DNA of 64,000 bases. Source: CAWHNT01 sp963830775 (GTDB lineage Bacteria; Pseudomonadota; Alphaproteobacteria; Geminicoccales; Geminicoccaceae). The stretch is taken from the NCBI GenBank assembly GCA_963830775.1, contig CAWHNT010000037.1, forward strand, positions 372,001-436,000, written 5' to 3'. Positions within the stretch are counted from its first letter, which is position 1. Each line of letters starts with the position of its first letter. Both the position numbers and the translations under genes were made by a program. This document shows, in pieces, positions 56,549-64,000 of the stretch. The notes beneath the pieces were generated by a model. It had not been told where the DNA came from, did not search any database, and saw only the letters and a list, made by a program, of their open reading frames with translations.

Positions 56549-58586
56549 ATGCGCTCGTCGATCGAATTGGCACTTGTCCGCCAGCCCTCGTTCAGCCTGA
56601 GCGAGCATCGCCTCAGCAGGAGCGAGGAGGGGAGCTCCAGCGGCGGCATCACCAGCGGCGGCCACCAGGTGAAGGTCTCCGACAAGCCGATCCCGCTGCA
56701 AATGCACTCCTCCGGCGAGCTCTTGGACCTGGACGGGCCGGGCCTGGTGCGCAGCGACAGCGTGCTGCACCTGGACGGGCCGCCGCCGAAGCTGGCGCAT
56801 GGGCTGAAGCTGCTGTTCGACGAGCGCTACCAGAAGCCGGAATACGAGCTCGAGAAGTCCGGGGTGCGCTTCGGTGACAGCGACAAGGGCAAGCAGATCG
56901 GCGGCTACATCGTCGTCAAGGACAAGGACAAGGGTGTGGAGCCGGGCTTCCTCGCCAAGAAGGCGTGGATGCCGAAAGACGAAGCCAACATGCTCCAGAA
57001 CCCGGGGCACAAGTTCTTCCAGCGTGCCCATGCGCTGCTCGACAGCCGCCTCGCGGCCGACCTGCGCACCGAGGGGCCTCTGGCAGCGAAGGCGCAGTCC
57101 TATGTGTGGGAAAACCACCGCGACGCCTTCATCAATCACGAGGCGCCGGATGGCTTTCCGAGCACTCTCGAGGAGTTCCTGAGCGACCCGGCGAACAAGG
57201 CGATCCGCGACGGCGTCCTCGACCACCTGAAGAGCACGAGCCCGGAGATCCGTGACGAGCTGCGCAAGGACGTCATGGCCAACGAGAAGAAGTTCAGACA
57301 AGCTGCACATGATCAAGCTCGACTATGTCGAGACCGACATGACGACGAAGAAGGGCGAGATCCACGTCCGGATCCCGTCCGACAAGCAGAAGTTCCCGCT
57401 GCATCGCGAATTCACCGCACAGACCCGGGACAGCGCCAACCGCAGCGCCGTGCGCGAGACGATGGCCAACGACCTGATGAGTGCGTTGGGCGTCCACAGC
57501 CAGAAGCTGAAGCTGCTGCCCACCGAGTACGCGGACGGCCACCCGAAGCTGCTCCTGGACGGGACCTTCGCCACCGGCCCGCAGGGCGGCAGGTTCTCTG
57601 ACTTCGATGGCCATCTGGAGGACGGGTTCATCGTCCAGCTCGGGCCCGACAAGAAGCCGCTGAAGGACGCCAACGGGCATTTCAAGCTGGACACCTCGAT
57701 CAACCAGCTCGGCCGTAACAAGATCCACATGCTGGCCATGGCGGACCGCGACGCGCTGGGCTCCAGCGGCGGCAACAAGGGCTTCGCCGACAACACCTTC
57801 ATCGGCATCGATCCGGGCCACGCCCTGGAGGAGAACCTTCTGGGCCGCACCGGCGACGTCCATTCGGACTTCTCGTTCGACCAGCCGAGCAAGATCGAGA
57901 AGCGGGGCTACAAGAACTTCACCATCTTCGACCAGCAGCCGCTCTCGGAGAAGATGGAGGGCGTTCGCAAGATGAAGGAGCTCCGCGACAGCGGGGCCGA
58001 CGTCGCCATCTTCGACGACTATGCCGACAAGTTCGACGGCACGCACAATCCCCAGCTGAACTTCGCCGGCGAGATCAACGGCATGAAGGCCGGCTGGATC
58101 CAGCGGCGCGACGACATACTGGGCGTGTTCGCGGAGCGTCTGGCAGTCGATGATTTCCAGTTCCAGAAGGGTGCCAGCCCCGACCGGCAGAAGGAGCTGG
58201 CGAACAAGACCCTCGACATCCTGGACAATCTCGAGAAGCTGACCTCGAAGACTTCCGACCTCTCACCCAAGGGGAAGGTGCAGCTCGAACGGCCGCGGGT
58301 CACGGAGCGCCGGGAATGGCATGTCGGCCAGAGCGACCTTGGCGTGATCACCATGAGCTTCACCGGCAACTCGAAGCAGGCCGGCAAGGTGAACGCCGAC
58401 CTGATGAAGTTCATCAACGAGACGCCGGCGCTCAAGGAGGCCATGGACCAGGGCATGTTCACGGTCAAACGGGAGGGCGGTAAGGTCTCGTTCGAGATCC
58501 CGCCCGAGAGCGGCGGCGCCCACTTCCTGGAGACAGTGGCAGCACACTTCACCAACCAGGCCGTGATGCAGCACAAGCACGGCTGA
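56549..58586 (+). CDS. putative type III effector with PI3/4-kinase-like catalytic signature (one frameshift)
   Basis: About 678 residues after removing one extra base near 57290. Residues 1-65 are Ser/Gly-rich and unstructured (LSRSEEGSSSGGITSGGHQ), as type III signals are; 65-245 contain a lipid- or chaperone-binding-like alpha/beta part (FLAKKAWMPKDEANML). From about 250, KLHMIKLDYVETDMTTKKGEIHV begins a second domain; LSALGVHSQKLKLLPTEYAD lies in it. ADRD (Asp399, Asp401), Asn409 in GGNKG, and FIGIDPGHALE (Asp421) mimic the D-R-H-x-x-N ... I-D-F-G-H pattern of phosphoinositide kinases and HipA-like kinases. The 200-residue C-terminal tail is helical. Kinase activity and type III export are inferences; no homologue search was possible. 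Confidence 0.6.
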
Positions 58587-58607
58587 CGCCCGGCCGCCGG
58601 AGTGCCT

Positions 58608-58629
58608 GGCCCGGCCTTGTAGCCGGGCC
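58608..58629. terminator. hairpin between the effector and trcR genes
   Basis: GGCCCGGC (58608-58615) and GCCGGGCC (58622-58629) form a perfect 8-bp stem with a 6-base loop in the 49-base gap between convergent stops. It can end transcription in both directions, though no T tract follows. Confidence 0.6.
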
Positions 58630-58635
58630 CGGGTC

Positions 58636-59229
58636 TCAGGCCTCGACCGGCTCCTCGTACTCCAGCGGTGCCCGCACCACCGGCTGCGGGCCCTCGCCCG
58701 GCAGGGTATCGGGGCGGGCGCGCATGATGGTGTCGTCGAGCTCGGTCTGCGAGCACAGGCCCAGGAGCACCGGGTCGCGCGGGCGGATCTCCTGGCTCTT
58801 CCAGTGGGTGCGGTCGCGGACCGCCTGCACCGTGGCCTTGGTGGTGCCGAGCAGCTTGCAGATCTGCTGGTCGCTCACCTCGGGATGGTTGCGGAGCAGC
58901 CAGGCGATCGCGTCCGGCCGGTCCTGGCGCTTGCTGAGCGGGGTGTAGCGCGGCTCCTTGCGCTTGGGCTTCTTCTGATCGGCCGCGACCGAGCGCGAGA
59001 TCTTCAGGCGGGACTTGGGGTCCAGCTCGCAGCGCGCGATCTCGGCCCGGGTCAGCATGCCCGCCCCAACCGGATCCAGGCCGCGGAAGCCGGTGGCGAC
59101 CTCGCCGTCGGCGATGCCCTTCACCTCCAGCGAATGCAGGCCGCAGAAATCGGCGATCTGCTCGAAGGTGAGGCTCGTGTTCTCGACCAGCCAGACGGCC
59201 GTCGCCTTCGGCATCAAGGGTTTGTCCAT
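58636..59229 (-). CDS. trcR: cell-cycle transcriptional regulator TrcR (DUF1013)
   Basis: A 197-residue protein nearly invariant at its start: MPKATAVWLVENTSLTFEQIADFCGLHSLEVKGIADGE, then GLDPVGAGMLTRAEI, a basic stretch (DQKKPKRKEPRYTP) and a second helix-turn-helix region SDQQICKLLGTTKATVQAVRDRTHW. The family (DUF1013/TrcR) is known to me only from Alphaproteobacteria and is a strong taxonomic marker here. GAGGAG precedes ATG 59229. Confidence 0.92.
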   Translation of the reverse strand: MDKPLMPKATAVWLVENTSLTFEQIADFCGLHSLEVKGIADGEVATGFRGLDPVGAGMLTRAEIARCELDPKSRLKISRSVAADQKKPKRKEPRYTPLSKRQDRPDAIAWLLRNHPEVSDQQICKLLGTTKATVQAVRDRTHWKSQEIRPRDPVLLGLCSQTELDDTIMRARPDTLPGEGPQPVVRAPLEYEEPVEA

Positions 59230-59320
59230 CGATCAGCTCCTCAAGGCAGGTGGCGGCGTCCGGGCGAACGCAGGCGCTTAGTTCGCGGCCGCGTCAGCGT
59301 CAAGAACGGCACAGCCGCGC

Positions 59321-60094
59321 TCAATCCCGTACCGGCACGGTGTAGTTCAGGGCGAGCCGACCACCGTCGGCGTAGATGATCTGGCCCGTGATGTAGCTCG
59401 AATCGGGGCTCGCAAGGAACAGGGCGATGCGCGCAATCTCCTCGGGCTCGCCGCAACGGCCGAGCGGGGTGCGCGACAGGATCCGGGCCCTCGCCGCCTC
59501 GTCGTCCATCACGGTCCGCAGGAGGTCGGTCAGGATCGAGCCCGGACCGATCGCGTTGACCCGGATGCCCTTGTCGGCCAGGGCCAGCGCCATGACCCGG
59601 GTCAGCTGGTCGAGCCCGCCCTTGCTCACGACATAGGGTGTCTGGTTCGGAATCGCCAGGACCCCGTTGACCGAGCTCATGTTGACGATGGCCCCGCCGC
59701 TCCCCGCCGCCATCGCCCGCGCCGCCGCCTGCCCGACCAGGAAGGCGCCCTTCAGGTTCACCCGCAGCACGGCATCGAAGTCGGCCTCGGCAAGCTCCAG
59801 GAAGTCCGCGGCCTTGATGATCCCGGCATTGTTGACCAGCACGTCGAGCCGGCCGCACCATTCGAGCGTGGCGTCGATCAGGGCACCGGCATCGTGCGCG
59901 CTGCCGACATCGGCGCGGACGAACTGGGCCGAGCCGCCCGCCTCCTGGATGGCCTCCGCCGCCGCCCGCCCCTTCTCCTCGTCGATGTCCGCCACCACGA
60001 CGGCCCCGCCCTCGGCCGCGAACGCCTTGGCACAGGCGAGCCCGATCCCGCTCGCGGCACCCGTGACGATGACGGCCCTACCCTGGAAGCGCAT
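59321..60094 (-). CDS. SDR family oxidoreductase
   Basis: A 257-residue classical short-chain dehydrogenase: TGAASGIG (cofactor), NNAG (residue 89), catalytic Ser in NMSSVNG, Tyr-Lys in YVVSKGG (about 155), and VNAIGPGSILTDLL. The Asp in VVADIDEEKG after the second strand favours NAD over NADP. Substrate unknown. AGGAGGG precedes ATG 60094. It is a single gene between trcR and a small plus-strand gene. Confidence 0.93.
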   Translation of the reverse strand: MRFQGRAVIVTGAASGIGLACAKAFAAEGGAVVVADIDEEKGRAAAEAIQEAGGSAQFVRADVGSAHDAGALIDATLEWCGRLDVLVNNAGIIKAADFLELAEADFDAVLRVNLKGAFLVGQAAARAMAAGSGGAIVNMSSVNGVLAIPNQTPYVVSKGGLDQLTRVMALALADKGIRVNAIGPGSILTDLLRTVMDDEAARARILSRTPLGRCGEPEEIARIALFLASPDSSYITGQIIYADGGRLALNYTVPVRD

Positions 60095-60163
60095 TGCCCG
60101 ACCCTCCTGCCCTTGCCGGGCGATCTACTGGCCGATTGCGGGAGCACCCGCTAGTGTCATGCC

Positions 60164-60322
60164 ATGGCCGACGTGATCGACACCCTCGAGATCGCGCGCC
60201 AGTTCAAGCGGCGCTACGAGGCGGACCGTGCGGAGCTGGTCACGCGAGCCTATCTCGATCATGCATTGGAGCGGCACGCGGTGGAGCTCAGGGCCGAGCT
60301 GGCGCGCTCGAGCGTGATCTGA
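60164..60322 (+). CDS. small helical protein, unknown function
   Basis: A 52-residue reading frame from ATG 60164 reads MADVIDTLEIARQFKRRYEA, then a charged amphipathic helix (ADRAELVTRAYLDHALERHAVELRAEL). Codon use matches the region, with strong third-position G/C, and the protein would be a single coiled helix, a type common in alphaproteobacteria (DUF1640-like in look). It is not assigned to a family. It ends 57 bases before the convergent protease stop. Confidence 0.5.
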   Translation: MADVIDTLEIARQFKRRYEADRAELVTRAYLDHALERHAVELRAELARSSVI

Positions 60323-60379
60323 TGCTCAAGCTCGGTAGCCTCGGGAATGGGGCGCCGGGTCGGAGCGCCGCGACAGAGG

Positions 60380-62778
60380 TCAATCGTACGTTCTCTGCCG
60401 CAAGCTGTTGTCGGTGCCGCGCACGAGACAGTCGATCCGGCCGCCGCCGTCCTGCGAGAGGCAGATCGGGCGCTGCTGGGCCGGGCCGCCGAGGTCGGCC
60501 TCCGGTCGCCACGAGCCGCCGCGGAGCTGGCGCTGGACGAGCTTGAAGTCGGGAGTGGTCCAGAAGCAGTCGACGCCGTCGGTGACCCGGCTGCAGTAGG
60601 GCTGCGAGCCCACTCGGCCTCCTGCATTGGCCCAGCTCGACCAGCTGCTGCCGTTGTAGCCAGCCTTGAGCAGACCGCCACTGCTGCTCTGCGCGAAGCA
60701 GTCCATCCTGTTGCCGGAGACGAGGCAATGCGGCGGGATGCCGACGCTGCCGGCGAGCTTCTTGAACGTGGACCACTTGCCGTTGCTGAGGCGCACCACC
60801 TTCAAGTTCCTGCTGGTGTCGACGATGAAGCAGTCGATACCGCCCGCACGTGCGACGCACTCCGGCCGCAGAGCCGTGCTGCCACCCACCTTCTCGAACG
60901 GCCGCCATGCCGTTCCGTTGAACGGCAGGCGATAAAGAGCCTTGTCGGTGCCGGTGGCAAAGCAGTCGAGCACGAGGCCCGTGCCCGGCACGCAGGACGG
61001 CCGGTCGCTGAGGGAGCCGCCGCGATCGGTCCAGCGCCCCCAGGCAGTGCCGTCATGCGTGATCTGGGCAAAGCGGCGCTGCGTCGTGGTGACGAAGCAG
61101 TCCATGCGACTGCCGCGTACGAGGCACTCGGGTGCCGCCCCGACCGAGCCGCCGAGATCGGTCCAGCCCAACCAGCTGCTGCCATCGTTGCTGCGGTTCC
61201 AGATCAAGGTGCTGCTGCCGCTCCGGGCCCAGCAGTCGATCCGGCCGCCGGTGAGCTCGCACTCGGGAAAGGAGAGGAGATTGCCGCCCCGCCCGGCCCA
61301 AGCCTTCCAGCCCGAGCCGCCGGTGCGCCGCTCCAGCAGCTCCTCCCAAGCTGCCGGCAGGTTCGGCAACGGGCCAATGTTCTCGGTGCCGGTCTGCGGA
61401 GTTCCGGTGGCGGCCAGAACCGAGCGCATCTCGGCTGGCGATGCGAGCGCCAGGCCGCGCGCCTTCAAGGCGCCCTGGAGGGCGACGACGCCACTCGCCA
61501 CGATGGGCGATGCCGAGGAGGTCCCACCGAAGTCCGGGGTGTAGGTCTGGCGCGGGTCGCCACCGCCGTTGAACCCGTCGCCATAGCCGGAGGTCATCAC
61601 GCCCGAGCCCCAGCCCTGCACGTCGACACGCGAGCCGTAGCTCGAGAACCATTTCCGGCTGCGGTCCTGAGGCGAGCCGGCACCGACGATGATCGCCCCC
61701 GAGTCCCACTGACTACGGTCGAACCGGCCGTTGCAGCTCGCACTGTCGAGAAACACGCTGCCGTTCCCGGCCGCTTCCACGACGATGATGCCCTGGGCGG
61801 TGGCGTTCGCGATGGCGTCGAAGACCGGCAGGTACCACTCGAGCGGACCGTAGTCCGAGCCGTTGCAGGCCGGGAATTGCTGCTCGATCAGGATCACGTC
61901 GCCAGGGTCGAGCGCACCGGCCGCAAGCGTGATCGCCCGCTCGGGACTGTAGCGATACTCGGTCGTGTTCGCGGCGGCGACCAGCATCCGTGCTGCCGGG
62001 GTGATGCCGGTGACGCCATAGCCGTTGCGCTTGCCGCCGATCTCGCCCAGCACCGCCGTTCCATGGTCAGGTCCGTAAGGATCGGCCGGCGTCCCGGTGT
62101 TGATGATGGCGGAGGCCGTGAGCTCCAGGTCCTCGTGGTTCAGTACCCAGCCATATTCCACGTCGACGATTGAGATGCCGGCACCGTCGCCGCCGGGAAC
62201 GGTGCCAGGCTCGAAGGCGCCGATGCCGTTCGGCGGTGCCGTGCGGTAGCCCTGCGAGCCTGAGAAGTCGGGCGTGGTGGGGGCCAGATCGAAGGCGGCG
62301 GTGGCGGGGCCGGCTGGGGCGTGGCGAACTCGACAACCGCGAGCTCGTTCAGCTTGGCCGCCACCTCCACTGCGTCGGCGCCGGGCGGCAGGTCGACGAG
62401 GTAGTAGAGATTAGGTCGACCAGCGCGCGGCCGGTCCGCCGCTGTCCCGCCGCCCGCTCGGCGTCGAGCTGCTGCTCGGGCCGGTCGTGCAGCCGGCGCA
62501 TGTTGGCGACCGAGAGGCCGATCCCCTGGAGAGCGGTCGCAACCACTCCACTCCGGCGAAGGAGCGGCGGCGAGGCGCCCGGCCTCCAGGCGAACGCCGC
62601 TGCCCTCCCGGAACTTGACCACGACCTTGCTGCTCGGTCCCATCGCCGACATCTCGGCCCGGCTGGGCTTCGGCGGCACAGGCCGGTCCTGCGACTGGGC
62701 GTTGGCTGCCGTCATGCACAGCAGCAAGGCTGTCGATGCCGCGAGAGCCTTCGCGGCTGGTAATCTTCTGCAAACCAT
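60380..62778 (-). CDS. secreted subtilisin-like (S8) protease with propeller/lectin-like tail (at least three frame changes)
   Basis: About 800 residues after repair. A signal peptide (MVCRRLPAAKALAASTALLLCMTAANAQ) follows GGGGAG and ATG 62778. A prodomain (VVVKFREGSGVRLEAGRLA; LQGIGLSVANMRRLHDRP; YYLVDLPPGADAVEVAAKLNEL) spans three frames, with breaks near 62560, 62412 and 62305. The catalytic Asp is in ISIVDVEYGWVLNH, His in YGPDHGTAVLGEIGG, and Ser in FGGTSSASPIVASGV. The last ~280 residues are at least six repeats with W-x(2)-W or W-x(4)-F and C-x(6-10)-(I/M/V)-D-C-F, like a tectonin/PLL-type propeller with added cysteine pairs. Likely targets are extracellular glycoproteins. Confidence 0.85.
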
Positions 62779-62920
62779 CGGGTCCACTCCCCAGCATCAT
62801 TCCTGAGGGGCTGAGTGCCGGGCCGTAACTCTTGCGGGCTGCCTGCCCCGAGCTTTGAATAAAAAGCCGAGCGTTTTTCTGTCCGTCGGTCCTTAGCGGA
62901 GCTGCAGGCCAGGGTCAGTG

Positions 62921-64000
62921 CTATTGCGCACGGTGCGATCCCACTGTCCTACCGGAGAGCGCATGCGCGAAGGCTGCGGCGAGGAGGAGAACGAGCGGTC
63001 CTGCGGCGAGGAACAACGAGCGGAAGCCCGCAGCATCCGCGAGGCGCCGCCCAGCCAGGCGCCGCCGGCCTGGCCCAGGAAGAAGGAGCTGGCGAAGGCG
63101 GAGACGGCGAGGCCGCGGGCTTCGGGCGCCATCTGGGTGGCGTTGGTCTGGAGGGTGTTGTGGAGCATGTAGAAGCCGAGGCCCAGCAGGCCGACGGCGG
63201 GCGGGAGGAGGAGGGCCGTCGGGGTGGCGGCCAGGGCCAGGAAGCCCAGGAGGATGATCGCACCGCCCCATAAGGCGAGGCCGCGCTCGCCCAGGCGGGT
63301 GACCAGGGTGCGGACGGTAAGCGCGAAGAGGAGGCCGCCGGCGCCGAAGGCGGCGAGGAAGGCGCCGACCACGGTGTAGGAGAAGCCGAAGGCGGCGTGG
63401 AGGTAGGCGCCGACGAAGGCGAAGGCGCCGAAGAAGACGAAGCCCTCGATGAACACGGTGGCCAGCACGCGGCGGGGCCAGGAGCGGCGGACGAGGCCGG
63501 CATAGCCGGTGAGGAGCCGGGCGGGGCCGGTGGGAGCGCCCAGGATCGGAGGCGGGAGACCGCCGCGCCGCAGCTCGAGGACGAGGAGGGCGCCGACGAG
63601 CAGGTAGAGTGCGCCCAGGAGGAGGAAGACGCCGCGCCAGCCCAGCGTGTCGCCGAAGATGCCGCCGAACACCTGGCCGGCGACGAGGCCCATGATCTGG
63701 CCGGTGAGGAAGCGGGCGATGACCGGCTGGCGGCGCTCGTAAGCGACGTGGTCGCCGATGAACGCCATGGAGAGGGGGATCAGGGCGGCGGCGGTGGCAC
63801 CGGAGACGAGGCGGGCCAGGGCCAGGGCGGAGAGCGAGTGGACGAAGCCCGCGATCGCCACGGTGGCGGCCGAGCAGAGCGTCATGGTGGCGATGGTGCG
63901 GTACTTGCCGAAACGGTCGCCGATGGGACCCCAGACGACCTGGCAGAGGCCATAGGCAAGGGCGAAGGCGGTGACGACGATGGCGGCCCTGCCCGGGGTC
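62921..64000 (-). CDS. MFS transporter, partial (runs off right edge, one frameshift)
   Basis: The 5' end lies beyond base 64000. The visible part starts within segment 2 (AFALAYGLCQVVWGPIGDRFGKYR, the G-x-x-x-D-R-x-G-K loop motif) and holds the rest of a 12-segment major facilitator. Near 63050 one base is missing (deletion type): GQAGGAWLGG in one frame continues as RLADAAGFRSLFLAAGPLVLLLAAAFAHAL in the next, giving the natural last segment and stop at 62921. Substrate unknown; a drug or sugar exporter is likely. The gap 62779-62920 shows an AT-rich run (GAATAAAAAGCCGAGCGTTTTTC) that may be the protease promoter or a weak terminator. Confidence 0.82.
   Translation of the reverse strand, partial: DPGQGRHRRHRLRPCLWPLPGRLGSHRRPFRQVPHHRHHDALLGRHRGDRGLRPLALRPGPGPPRLRCHRRRPDPPLHGVHRRPRRLRAPPAGHRPLPHRPDHGPRRRPGVRRHLRRHAGLARRLPPPGRTLPARRRPPRPRAAARRSPASDPGRSHRPRPAPHRLCRPRPPLLAPPRAGHRVHRGLRLLRRLRLRRRLPPRRLRLLLHRGRRLPRRLRRRRPPLRAYRPHPGHPPGRARPRLMGRCDHPPGLPGPGRHPDGPPPPARRRPAGPRLLHAPQHPPDQRHPDGARSPRPRRLRLRQLLLPGPGRRRLAGRRLADAAGFRSLFLAAGPLVLLLAAAFAHALSGRTVGSHRAQ

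Overview
The window reads as chromosomal DNA from a high-GC alphaproteobacterium, plausibly Rhodospirillales or Geminicoccales. I infer this from the strong G/C bias at third codon positions, a TrcR/DUF1013 regulator (a family known to me only from Alphaproteobacteria), a Bug-type tricarboxylate-transporter binding protein, the urtABCDE-ureDABCEFG layout and a PQQ alcohol dehydrogenase. I saw no rRNA, tRNA or CRISPR.

Left third (1-20 kb): a phytase-like esterase (cut by the edge), a BI-1 family membrane protein, ccdA-ybbP-ybbA divergent from tesA, acs behind a cluster of DnaA-box-like sites, an MFS exporter, a malonate cluster (matB, matA, a Bug binding protein and a divergent GntR regulator), then a co-directional htpG-TIR-TIR-Nudix run of lowered GC, and a Crp/Fnr regulator.

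Middle (20-50 kb): a SnoaL-like protein, 3-methyladenine glycosylase, two dimethylglycine/sarcosine-dehydrogenase-like flavoproteins separated by a Phd/PIN toxin-antitoxin pair, and a ~12.3 kb urea uptake and urease gene run on the minus strand (urtA to ureG). That run carries an AT-rich orphan gene between ureA and ureB and a Clp1/Grc3-like P-loop protein at its end. Then come a TRIC-type channel, an arsR-arsC-acr3 arsenic operon, a sugar-acid operon (FCD-GntR, enolase-superfamily enzyme, mutarotase), a YHS/mercuric-reductase-like/TVP38 trio, two flavin enzymes and hpt.

Right third (50-64 kb): a scarred accessory region. A PQQ dehydrogenase with the lanthanide-type Asp-Tyr-Asp signature is cut by two transposase-bearing insertions, followed by its cytochrome c and a periplasmic partner. 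Next are two CesT-like type III chaperones, one upstream of a ~678-residue putative effector with a PI3/4-kinase-like catalytic signature; then trcR, an SDR, a subtilase with a propeller/lectin-like tail, and an MFS transporter cut by the right edge.

Caution for every reader: at least fifteen otherwise well-conserved genes (including ureC, ureD, arsR and both flavoproteins) are broken by single-base frame changes, mostly one extra base. Because reading resumes in a perfectly conserved frame and key residues are intact, most are more likely residual sequencing errors than true pseudogenes. Coordinates for those genes span the whole repaired gene.
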